This document shows, piece by piece, positions 16,045-23,299 of a DNA stretch of 50,145 bases. The stretch is from JAISGQ01 sp045604965. GTDB lineage: Bacteria > Bacillota > Clostridia > Oscillospirales > Acutalibacteraceae. Numbering within the stretch: position 1 is the first letter of the stretch; each line of letters starts with the position of its first letter. A program made the translations under genes and the position numbers. Below the pieces are notes generated by a model. The model ran no database searches. It was given only the letters and a program-made list of their open reading frames with translations, and was not told the origin of the DNA. The DNA lies in assembly GCA_045604965.1 (NCBI GenBank), contig JAZUPB010000031.1:1-50145 (forward strand), given 5' to 3'.

Positions 16045-18078
16045 ATGAAAGGTTGTGAACCTTTGAATTCAAATAATAAAATAGCTCCCGATTCCAATGC
16101 GTCGAATATTACCGTATCCAGAAGAACAGGAAACAATTCCCACATTGATTCCGATAATGCGGCAACACACAAGAACATTCCCGAGGAAGAACCGGCAATA
16201 ATCGGTGTGCGCAGACACGCAGACCCTGTTCCCAAAAAGAAAGATTCAAAGCAGTCAGCTGCTAAGAAAAAGACATCTTCTGAAACAGAGCCGAAGGTCA
16301 ACTTTGGAACTGTTTTATCGCGCAGACCATCTTCTTCCAAAACTTCTGCGGTTTCCTCAGATTCGAAAAATTCCGCTAAAAATATAGATCTCAGCGGTGC
16401 AATCAACGGAGCCGGCTCTGCTATGCTTGCGGCACCCGAAAGCCTGCGTTCAGGAATTAAACCGATTTTAAACGGCACAAAGGATTTTGTCAGAAAAGCA
16501 CCTGCCGCTGTTTTTGATTTTGCAAAGAAAATCCCCTCGCTTCTAAAGGATTTCTTTACACAGCATAATTTTGTAAATTGGGTAAAAACCAGGACTCCGA
16601 AGCAGTGGGTAAAAATTGCCGCAGCAACACTGGGCTTTGTGTTTGTTATTGCACTCGGTGCAGTATTTCTCTTTATGGACTCTATGCTTGATAAGATCAA
16701 TTACGTAGCTGCTGATCACTACGGACAGATCTCACAATCAGAAGCAGACGCTCTTTACTGGGAATCAATAAGTGTATCCGATGTTACAACACCTACCGAT
16801 ACCAGCAATTCCGATATGGAACTTGAGGCACTCACCCTCACTCTTGATAAATTCACAGAGGATATGTTTGATGTTCCGGAAGAAGATGTTATAAATATTC
16901 TTCTTCTCGGCACCGATACAAGATCGGGTAAATATGTGCGCGATAATTCAGATACGATGATGGTTATGTCTCTGGACACCAAGCGCCATACCATAAAGCT
17001 TACCAGCTTTATGCGCGATTCATATGTCACTATTCCCGGATATCGAGGCAAATATCGCCTTAATGCTGCTTTTGCCTTCGGTGGTGCTGATCTTCTGTTC
17101 AAAACGCTTGAACACAATTTCAATATCAAAGTGGATAAATTTGTACGTGTGAATTTTAAGGCATTCACTAAAGTCGTAAATATTATCGGCGGTATTGAAA
17201 TGGAAGTAACCAAGGCAGAGGCAAAATATATGTCCTCTCATAAAGTATACGGCAGATTCCCCCGATACAAAGCCGGTGCCGGTGTTTACAATATGACCGG
17301 TGCGGAAGCTCTTAACTACGCTCGCTGCAGAAAGGTTGACAGCGACTTCGGACGTACTGACCGTCAGCGAAAGGTGCTCATTGCAATAGCCGATAAGCTG
17401 AAGGGTTCAAAGGTCTCTACCCTTTACGACCTTATGAACGAGATACTTCCCCTTGTTGAGACCAATGTGTCCAAGGATGAGATTTATTCTCTCATTGCGC
17501 CTGCTCTCGCAAGTATAACTAAGGAAATCGAAACCCTCAATGTTCCCGTCAGAGGAAGCTGGAAAGATTATAATGCAAGCGGTGCCTGGGTACTGTCTCT
17601 TGATTTCAAGATCAATAAGAAAGCAATCAGAGCTCACATTTACAGTACAACGAAGCTTGATATAAACGAAAAGGTGTGGCAGTCATCCTTCTTTGAAACC
17701 GGAAGCGGAAATACAACTACTACCACGACGACCACCACTACTATATCGACCGAATCCACGGAGTCAACAGAATCAACAGAATCGACTTCAAGTACGACTT
17801 CCACTGAAAGTACCACGCCCACATCAACTTCGTCAACAACAAGCACTACTAAATCAACTGCATCCTCATCTGAAAGTACTTCCTCCACAACAAAGTCTAC
17901 ATCTGAAAGTACAACTTCTTCTACTGAGGAAGCAACTACAACAACTAAATCTACAACCGAGCCGACCACTACAACTACAACTACTGCAACAACCACAACG
18001 ACTACTAAAGCAACAACTACAACAAAAGCCACTACAACTACCAAAACTGAACCGTCTCAAGAAGACAGTGCGGCTTGA
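16045..18078 (+). CDS. LytR-CpsA-Psr (LCP) family cell-wall glycopolymer ligase with a Thr/Ser-rich tail
   Basis: LCP enzymes transfer teichoic acids or capsule from lipid carriers to peptidoglycan. Layout of the 677 residues: a long basic/polar cytoplasmic N-terminus (1-188), one membrane helix (~189-212), a spacer, the LCP domain (~284-456) with LLLGTDTR, DTMMVMSLD, SFMRDSYVTIPG, and the Arg-rich YARCRKVDSDFGRTDRQ, and finally ~120 residues that are almost only Thr, Ser, Glu and Lys. Such a tail outside the cell is a candidate for O-glycosylation or wall spanning. The ATG at 16045 has no ribosome site; a TTG at 16063, 10 nt after AAAGG, may be the true start. The nearby tar and dTDP-sugar genes could provide its substrate. 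Confidence 0.92.
   Translation: MKGCEPLNSNNKIAPDSNASNITVSRRTGNNSHIDSDNAATHKNIPEEEPAIIGVRRHADPVPKKKDSKQSAAKKKTSSETEPKVNFGTVLSRRPSSSKTSAVSSDSKNSAKNIDLSGAINGAGSAMLAAPESLRSGIKPILNGTKDFVRKAPAAVFDFAKKIPSLLKDFFTQHNFVNWVKTRTPKQWVKIAAATLGFVFVIALGAVFLFMDSMLDKINYVAADHYGQISQSEADALYWESISVSDVTTPTDTSNSDMELEALTLTLDKFTEDMFDVPEEDVINILLLGTDTRSGKYVRDNSDTMMVMSLDTKRHTIKLTSFMRDSYVTIPGYRGKYRLNAAFAFGGADLLFKTLEHNFNIKVDKFVRVNFKAFTKVVNIIGGIEMEVTKAEAKYMSSHKVYGRFPRYKAGAGVYNMTGAEALNYARCRKVDSDFGRTDRQRKVLIAIADKLKGSKVSTLYDLMNEILPLVETNVSKDEIYSLIAPALASITKEIETLNVPVRGSWKDYNASGAWVLSLDFKINKKAIRAHIYSTTKLDINEKVWQSSFFETGSGNTTTTTTTTTTISTESTESTESTESTSSTTSTESTTPTSTSSTTSTTKSTASSSESTSSTTKSTSESTTSSTEEATTTTKSTTEPTTTTTTTATTTTTTKATTTTKATTTTKTEPSQEDSAA
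17712..18041 (+). repeat. Low-complexity Thr-codon repeat tract
   Basis: Runs of ACA/ACT/ACC and TCA/TCT codons encode the Thr/Ser-rich LCP tail. The minus strand reads as a long Val-rich open frame that is an artefact. Such tracts are prone to slippage and length variation between strains. Confidence 0.85.
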
Positions 18079-18084
18079 TTGATT

Positions 18085-18124
18085 AAAAAAACAGAGCGCA
18101 TCGTATGATGCGCTCTGTTTTTTT
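18085..18124. terminator. Bidirectional terminator between LCP and FNT genes
   Basis: An 18-bp stem with core CAGAGCGCATC / GATGCGCTCTG, flanked by seven A and seven T. It overlaps the stop codon of the minus-strand FNT gene. Confidence 0.9.
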
Positions 18125-18923
18125 AATCAGACACTTTTGAAATGTACGCTGCTGTGTATATTGCGCCGACCACACCTGCTCCGCCGACTATATTCCCAAG
18201 GCTTACCGGAAGCAGATTTTTTAAGAAGTACGCGCCCCAGGTCAGCGATTCGGGCACAACTGCAGAAGGATATGAATTGCAGCTTTTTGCAAGAAGTCCT
18301 GCGGGGATATAATACATATTCGCAACGCTGTGCTCAAAACCGCACAGCACAAACATCATTATGGGCATAAATATAGCTATAAATTTCCCGGCTGTACTTT
18401 TTGTCGAAAAACTCATCCAAACAGCTGTGCAAACAAGGATGTTGCACAGTACACCCTTTAAAAATGCCTCGTGGAAATCCATTGTAACTTTTGCGTTTGC
18501 CACATTTATAGTGGTTTGTACAAGAGCTTCACCGAAAAGAGAAAGCTGTCCGCTGTACACCACAAGGAAGGCTATCAGAAGTGAGCCTATAAAATTCCCT
18601 AAATATACAAGTCCCCAGTTTCTGAGCATCTGTAAAATAGTAATCTCTTTTTTCAATGCAGCTATTATCATAAGGTTATTTCCCGTAAAAAGCTCGCTGC
18701 CTGCAATTATAACCATAGCAAGACCGCCGGGAAAAACACAGGCTCCTGCTATTCTTGCCGCTGAGCCATTAAATGTACTTAGTGCAGTATTTGAAGCAAC
18801 TGACGCAAAAGCTATGAATATTCCTGCCATAATTCCCAGAAGCACTGTCTTTACCACACTCATTTTCACCTTTGCTTTTGATACCGCAATATAATTTACT
18901 GCAATCTCCTTTGGTGTGAGCAT
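18123..18923 (-). CDS. Formate/nitrite transporter (FNT) family channel
   Basis: FNT proteins are pentameric channels moving formate, nitrite, hydrosulfide or similar small anions. The 266-residue sequence has six hydrophobic helices, a central GSELFTGNN (helix-breaking loop near residue 83) and the NILVCTAVWMS segment typical of the family, with a conserved-type His in GFEHSVANMYYIP. In a fermenter, formate export is the likeliest job. The start is the ATG at 18923, since TAGGAGTG precedes it by ~7 nt; an in-frame ATG at 18953 is before that site. It is monocistronic with its own promoter and terminator. Confidence 0.92.
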   Translation of the reverse strand: MLTPKEIAVNYIAVSKAKVKMSVVKTVLLGIMAGIFIAFASVASNTALSTFNGSAARIAGACVFPGGLAMVIIAGSELFTGNNLMIIAALKKEITILQMLRNWGLVYLGNFIGSLLIAFLVVYSGQLSLFGEALVQTTINVANAKVTMDFHEAFLKGVLCNILVCTAVWMSFSTKSTAGKFIAIFMPIMMFVLCGFEHSVANMYYIPAGLLAKSCNSYPSAVVPESLTWGAYFLKNLLPVSLGNIVGGAGVVGAIYTAAYISKVSD

Positions 18924-19029
18924 CGCTATCACTCCTATACAGATATTATTCAATCACTCGCATATAATCACGTTTATCAGCCTGATTTTTGCGATTATTA
19001 ATTTTTGACTTCATTTACAATGCAAATTT

Positions 19030-19059
19030 ATTTTAACATAAAGCACCAAATTGCGTCAA
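19030..19059 (-). promoter_or_regulatory. Promoter of the FNT gene
   Basis: TTGACG, 18-bp spacer, TAAAAT on the minus strand; ~100-nt leader. Confidence 0.6.
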
Positions 19060-19080
19060 TCTTTCTCCGTGAAAAGCACA

Positions 19081-19117
19081 AAACCCGAGCATTTGCCAAG
19101 AACAAACGCTCGGGTTT
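19081..19117. terminator. Terminator-like hairpin after lemA
   Basis: A 10-bp stem AAACCCGAGC / GCTCGGGTTT with a 17-nt loop, downstream of the minus-strand lemA; T tract of four. Confidence 0.6.
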
Positions 19118-19131
19118 AATTTTAAACTGTT

Positions 19132-19650
19132 TTACAAAGCTTCTGCTTCGTCTGCTGTATAGAACTCGAAGACCTTAAATCTGAAAATTGCTCCAACAAT
19201 TCTGTCCGGAAACATTTTTCTTTTGCAATTGAACTCTCTTACAAGTGAATTGTAATTTTTGCGTTCTTTAAAAATTTCCGTTTCTATTTCAGCCAGCTCT
19301 TTTTCAATCTCAGAGGTATCGGTTTTATCGGAAATGTCAGACAAATATTTTCTTAGTCTGCTTCGCAGAATAGCATCGCACTCCGCTTTAGCTTCCGGTC
19401 TTTTTGCTGAAACTGCATCATTATTTGCTTTTATGACGCGTTCAGCATCATTTCCGAATTCCTTTAAATCCGCCATTGTCTGATCTGTAAACTTATGAAG
19501 ATCGCTTACAGATCTGCATAATCCCTTATAAGCTACACGAGTTTTTCTCTTAAGCTTAATAAATGATTTCATTGTAGCAAAGAGCCACCATATTATCAGT
19601 AATGATACAACACAGCCGACTATTATCAGTATCAATTGTGTCGTTTTCAT
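19132..19650 (-). CDS. LemA family membrane protein
   Basis: A 172-residue protein with one N-terminal membrane helix (residues ~5-27) followed by a long helical domain. The C-terminal half, YNSLVREFNCKRKMFPDRI then FRFKVFEFY, is the LemA signature (YN..V..YN..I..FP....A..F.F....F). LemA proteins are usually ~185 residues, anchored with the helical bundle facing out; their cellular role is still poorly defined. It is the last gene of a five-gene minus-strand run, 28 nt after a cyclophilin gene. Confidence 0.8.
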   Translation of the reverse strand: MKTTQLILIIVGCVVSLLIIWWLFATMKSFIKLKRKTRVAYKGLCRSVSDLHKFTDQTMADLKEFGNDAERVIKANNDAVSAKRPEAKAECDAILRSRLRKYLSDISDKTDTSEIEKELAEIETEIFKERKNYNSLVREFNCKRKMFPDRIVGAIFRFKVFEFYTADEAEAL

Positions 19651-19678
19651 ATGCTAATACCCCTTTTCAGGTTTTATC

Positions 19679-20314
19679 TTACTGCTCCATTATTCCAAGG
19701 TATGCCTTCTCAATTACAACATCACGCAGAGGCTTGTCGCGTCCATCGGTACGAACCTTTGCAATTGCATCAACTACATCCATACCTCTGAACACCTGAC
19801 CGAACACGGTATGTGCATAGCCCTGAGGAGAAAGTCCGCCGTCAAGATATGCTGTGCCGCCAAGCTCATCGTACTTGTCTGCTGCCCAGTCCGGCCAGCC
19901 GTGACGCTTCATATCAGCTGCCTTATATGCGCTGGAGGTTGCCTGTACGATGAAGAACTGGGAGCCGTTTGTGTCGGGACCTGCGTTTGCCATTGAAAGT
20001 GCTCCTCGGAAATTGAAAAGGTTTCTTCCGCACTCATTTTCAAAGGGCTTTCCCCAGATACTCTCACCGCCGCGGCCTGTTCCTGTGGGATCGCCGCCCT
20101 GGATCATAAAGTCATCAATTACTCTGTGGAAAATTATTCCGTTATAATAGCCGTTTGCAACGTGTGTTCTGAAGTTCTCAACGGTTTTCGGGCACTGTTG
20201 CGGAAACAGCCTTATAACAATATTGCCCATTGAGGTCTGAAGAACTACTACCTCTTCACCCTTTGCAGGCTGCTCGAGCTGAAAGCCGTCAGCTGCTTTT
20301 ACAAATTCGCTCAT
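19679..20314 (-). CDS. Cyclophilin-type peptidyl-prolyl cis-trans isomerase, cytosolic
   Basis: Speeds cis-trans isomerisation at proline in folding proteins. The 211 residues lack a signal sequence. Family motifs: NIVIRLFPQQCPKTVENF (~residue 31), FHRVIDDFMIQGGDP (~60, with the catalytic Arg in HRV), GALSMANAGPDTNGSQFFI (~104), and HTVFGQV (~171). It is closely similar to the next gene upstream, including a shared insertion of ~30 residues before LDGGLSPQG, so the pair arose by duplication; one copy stays inside and the other is exported. Confidence 0.93.
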   Translation of the reverse strand: MSEFVKAADGFQLEQPAKGEEVVVLQTSMGNIVIRLFPQQCPKTVENFRTHVANGYYNGIIFHRVIDDFMIQGGDPTGTGRGGESIWGKPFENECGRNLFNFRGALSMANAGPDTNGSQFFIVQATSSAYKAADMKRHGWPDWAADKYDELGGTAYLDGGLSPQGYAHTVFGQVFRGMDVVDAIAKVRTDGRDKPLRDVVIEKAYLGIMEQ

Positions 20315-20330
20315 AAAAATTCTCCTTTAC

Positions 20331-21239
20331 TTAGCCTTCGTACTCAGAAATTATAATATCGTAAATATATACATTCTTTATAGGTTTGTCCTTAGTTGTC
20401 GCTTCCTGGCTTGTTTTCACAGCCGCAATAGCGTCAACTACATTCATCCCCTCATATACCTGACCAAATACAGTATGTGCAAAGCCCTGAGGAGAAAGTC
20501 CTCCGTCAAGGTGAGGTGTGCCTCCAAGCTCTACATACTTTTTGGCAGCCCACTCAGGCCAGCCATATGCCTTCAGTGTAGCTTCGTCTGCTCCTGCACT
20601 TGTAGTCTGAACAATGAAGAACTGGGAACCGTTTGTATTTGCTCCGGAATTTGCCATTGAAAGAGCACCGCGGAAATTGAAGAGATTTCTGCCGTATTCA
20701 TCCTCAAAATCTTCTCCGTATGCACTTTCACCGTAGTATCCTGTGGCAGTAGGATCTCCGCCCTGGATCATAAAATCATTCATTACTCTGTGGAATATCA
20801 TTCCGTCAAAATAATCCTGTTTTGCAAGCTCAACAAAGCTTGTTACTGCAAGGGGGGCCTGCTCAGGGAACAGTCTGACCTTGATCTTGCCGTAATTTGT
20901 GACGATCTCCGCTATTTTATCGCCCTTCTTTGGCTCTTCAAGCTGGTATCCGTCCTTTGCTTTTTTGTACTTTCCAGTCACATCGGACTTATCAATGAAT
21001 TTTATTTCTTTTTCTTTGTATTCATACTTTGTATCGCTGTAAAATACATCGTTGTAGTAAGAACCGCCTTCGGCTGTTCCTGTGTTTTCTTCCGAACTGC
21101 TGTCTGCAGCAGTATTTCCGGAGTAGAGATTGTCATCACGGTTCCCCGCAATAACTTCATCGCCCTTGCCGCAGCCTGCCATTACAGTAAGCATAACTGC
21201 GCACATAACAATGAATGATACTATCTTTTTCTTATTCAT
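20331..21239 (-). CDS. Exported lipoprotein cyclophilin-type peptidyl-prolyl isomerase
   Basis: A 302-residue paralogue of the preceding cyclophilin with a lipoprotein signal: basic MNKKK, hydrophobic core, lipobox VMAGC with Cys23 as the lipidated residue. A ~75-residue Ser/Glu/Tyr-rich linker leads to the isomerase domain (~residues 108-300) with FHRVMNDFMIQGGDP, MANSGANTNGSQFFI and HTVFGQV. It is likely anchored on the outer face of the membrane to help fold secreted proteins. It starts 13 nt after the DUF2752 gene and ends 16 nt before the cytosolic copy. Confidence 0.93.
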   Translation of the reverse strand: MNKKKIVSFIVMCAVMLTVMAGCGKGDEVIAGNRDDNLYSGNTAADSSSEENTGTAEGGSYYNDVFYSDTKYEYKEKEIKFIDKSDVTGKYKKAKDGYQLEEPKKGDKIAEIVTNYGKIKVRLFPEQAPLAVTSFVELAKQDYFDGMIFHRVMNDFMIQGGDPTATGYYGESAYGEDFEDEYGRNLFNFRGALSMANSGANTNGSQFFIVQTTSAGADEATLKAYGWPEWAAKKYVELGGTPHLDGGLSPQGFAHTVFGQVYEGMNVVDAIAAVKTSQEATTKDKPIKNVYIYDIIISEYEG

Positions 21240-21252
21240 ATTAATCTCCTAC

Positions 21253-21690
21253 TTAATAAAATACTGTCTGATAAAAATCGAAATTTCGCAGCACCGAAAA
21301 TACAAGCACTCCTATAAGTATAACCCACAGGTATTTTTCGCTCAATCTCAGCGGCCTATATTCTTTTTTCAGCACGCTCAGCACCAGACGAATAAACCAT
21401 ACTGCCAGCGATATTCCGCACAGCACAACAAAGGGGTTATAATAAAATGCTTTTATAATATCGCCTGCAACAACAGATCTGATACATCTTGTACCTCCGC
21501 ACAAAAAGCATTTTATTCCCGTTGCCGTGCGAAGTATGCAGTCCGGAAAAACCAGTGAAACCTTCCTCTCTGCTGTCATAAAAAACAGGATTATCAACAC
21601 CGAAAAGGCTATAATGCCAACAATTGCAGCTATAGCCTTTCCGCGTGTATCAAGCAAAGGTTTGTATGTATTATTTCTTTTATCAGGCAA
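21253..21690 (-). CDS. DUF2752 small membrane protein
   Basis: A 145-residue protein with about three membrane helices (near 17-38, 85-105 and 118-137). The segment IKCFLCGGTRCIRSVVAGDIIKAFYYNP fits the DUF2752 signature CPxCGxTRA...GdixaAf..NP, here with Cys-Gly-Gly in place of the usual order. The function of the family is unknown. Tight spacing (5 nt from mscL, 13 nt to the lipoprotein cyclophilin) indicates one transcript. Confidence 0.75.
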   Translation of the reverse strand: MPDKRNNTYKPLLDTRGKAIAAIVGIIAFSVLIILFFMTAERKVSLVFPDCILRTATGIKCFLCGGTRCIRSVVAGDIIKAFYYNPFVVLCGISLAVWFIRLVLSVLKKEYRPLRLSEKYLWVILIGVLVFSVLRNFDFYQTVFY

Positions 21691-21695
21691 TACTA

Positions 21696-22241
21696 TTATT
21701 CCTTGATTTCACTTGTGCAGTGCGGGCAGCGGGTTGCTTCGATATCGATCTCGCTCTTGCAGTAGGGGCACTTCTTTGTTGTGGGTGCTTCCTCTTCTAC
21801 CTCTTCCTTCTTTTTCAGAGTTGAAAGCTTTGCAATAGCTTTTACAAGAAGGAAAATAACAAATGCGATAATGATAAAGTTAAGTACTTCGGTAAAGAAT
21901 TTACCATATTTGAATGTGGGAACACCATACTGATCAAATTCTGCAAGAGTGGTAAGATCGCCTACTGTAACAGCATCAGTTGCGCTTGTTGCCTCTGCCA
22001 CTACGTGTGCCTTATCCTTGAGAGGGATAAGAAGATTTGTAAAATCATTTCCGCCTGTAAGAAGTCCGATAAGGGGCATAATAAGATCGTTTACTACAGA
22101 ATTGATTATCTTCTGGAATGCACCACCGATGATAACCGCTACTGCCAGATCAACTACATTTCCCTTGAGTGCAAATGCTTTGAAATCAGCAAAAAACTGC
22201 TTCAGTGCACCAAGCTTTTCAGGTTTGTTCTCTTTACTCAT
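21696..22241 (-). CDS. mscL: Large-conductance mechanosensitive channel with a C-terminal zinc ribbon
   Basis: MscL opens under membrane tension to release solutes during hypo-osmotic shock. The N-terminal amphipathic segment and first helix FALKGNVVDLAVAVIIGGAF (residues ~19-38) are diagnostic; a second helix lies near residues 115-135. The periplasmic loop is long. Beyond the usual C-terminal helix the protein ends in KKCPYCKSEIDIEATRCPHC (residues ~156-175), a two-CxxC zinc ribbon. Total 181 residues against ~130-150 for typical MscL. First gene of the mscL-to-lemA run. Confidence 0.93.
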   Translation of the reverse strand: MSKENKPEKLGALKQFFADFKAFALKGNVVDLAVAVIIGGAFQKIINSVVNDLIMPLIGLLTGGNDFTNLLIPLKDKAHVVAEATSATDAVTVGDLTTLAEFDQYGVPTFKYGKFFTEVLNFIIIAFVIFLLVKAIAKLSTLKKKEEVEEEAPTTKKCPYCKSEIDIEATRCPHCTSEIKE

Positions 22242-22303
22242 TTTTCTTCTTTCCTTCCATTTGTCATATTTTTCGAATTTACTGCTGTCGTAAAATACAT
22301 CTT

Positions 22304-22332
22304 ATGTTACCACATTTTTTCCTGTGAGTAAA
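22304..22332 (-). promoter_or_regulatory. Possible mscL operon promoter
   Basis: TTTACT, 17-bp spacer, TAACAT on the minus strand. Weak match; offered because no terminator separates the radical SAM gene from mscL. Confidence 0.3.
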
Positions 22333-22353
22333 TATTTATTAACAACTTTTAAC

Positions 22354-23223
22354 TTATTTCTCAAGATTAAACTCCGGAATATAGCTTTCTTCTGCCGAGG
22401 ATAACCCCTGCGTAAAACCTTTTATTCCGAGTTCAAGAGCCCTCATACAAACCTTGTCATATTCTCTTTTTGTTATCCTTCGGTTTATCTCCGGAAATTC
22501 CTCTATGCTTCCGTGAGGGGTGTACTGACTCATAATGCTGACAGGGACGTCTGCTCCGAATTCTTCCGCAATACGTTCAAGGACGGCTATAGAATTTTTT
22601 GTATTTGAAGGAAGAATAAGGTGCCGTATAAGAACTCCCTTTTGCGCAATGCCGTTATTATCCGTAATAAGCGGTCCCGAAATCCTGAGCATTTTCCCAA
22701 CCGCAGCAAAGGCTGTTTCCGGATAATCAGGGGCGTTGCTGTATTTTTCGGCTTTCTCCGAAACTGCATACTTTATATCAGGAAGCCATATGTCAACATA
22801 TTCTTTTAATTTCTCGATAGTGTCCGCCGTTTCGTAACCGCCCGTATTCCAGACGATCGGTATATTGGGTCTGTATATCTCCAACGCTTCGATTATCTCG
22901 TCTATATACTGAGTGCCTGTCACAAAATTTATGTTGTGCGCACCCTGAGCTTCCAGGTGTTTTATCTCTTTTGCAAGCTGATCCGATGTGTACACCCTGC
23001 CTGTTGCTTCTCGGGATATTTCACTGTTCTGACAGTATCTGCACCTCAGCGTGCACCCTCCGAAAAACACCGTACCTGAGCCTTTTGTTCCGCTTATAGG
23101 AGGTTCTTCTCCAAAATGAAGCGCCGCTCGTGCTATGCGCATTTCATTTCCGCATCCGCACACACCCTTATGCTTGCTTCTGTCTGCACCGCATTTTCGC
23201 GGACAAAGTGTACAGCTTCTCAT
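22354..23223 (-). CDS. Radical SAM protein, PflX-like (pyruvate formate-lyase activase homologue)
   Basis: The 289 residues hold the radical SAM cluster motif C57-TLR-C61-RY-C64 in GGCTLRCRYCQNSE. An N-terminal Cys-rich segment (Cys4, 7, 11, 22 and 24) precedes it and may bind a second metal or cluster. LPDIKYAVSEKAEKYS and FTQGLSS match the COG1313/PflX group, whose substrate is not known; true PflA lacks the N-terminal cluster and has different spacing. No glycyl-radical enzyme gene is adjacent. It is downstream of the acyl-CoA synthetase but separated from it by a hairpin. Confidence 0.85.
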   Translation of the reverse strand: MRSCTLCPRKCGADRSKHKGVCGCGNEMRIARAALHFGEEPPISGTKGSGTVFFGGCTLRCRYCQNSEISREATGRVYTSDQLAKEIKHLEAQGAHNINFVTGTQYIDEIIEALEIYRPNIPIVWNTGGYETADTIEKLKEYVDIWLPDIKYAVSEKAEKYSNAPDYPETAFAAVGKMLRISGPLITDNNGIAQKGVLIRHLILPSNTKNSIAVLERIAEEFGADVPVSIMSQYTPHGSIEEFPEINRRITKREYDKVCMRALELGIKGFTQGLSSAEESYIPEFNLEK

Positions 23224-23245
23224 TTATATCACCCGATTTAAACAC

Positions 23246-23272
23246 ATAAAGCAGGCGAAACGCCTGCTTTAT
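23246..23272. terminator. Hairpin after the acyl-CoA synthetase
   Basis: A perfect 12-bp stem ATAAAGCAGGCG with complement and AAA loop. T tract is short in both directions. Confidence 0.55.
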
Positions 23273-23299
23273 AACATAATTCACATCAAAACGCTTTGC

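Noticed and set aside
17712..18041. Short repeats that might be taken for a CRISPR or minisatellite array
   Set aside because: The unit is a codon-level Thr/Ser repeat in frame with the LCP gene, with no spacer structure.
17640..18044. Long Val-rich open frame on the minus strand
   Set aside because: It is the antisense of the Thr/Ser codon repeats in the LCP tail; no ribosome site and no protein-like composition.
19679..21239. Possible assembly duplication, because two cyclophilin genes are adjacent and alike
   Set aside because: The copies differ throughout, and one has a lipoprotein signal and linker, so they are true paralogues.
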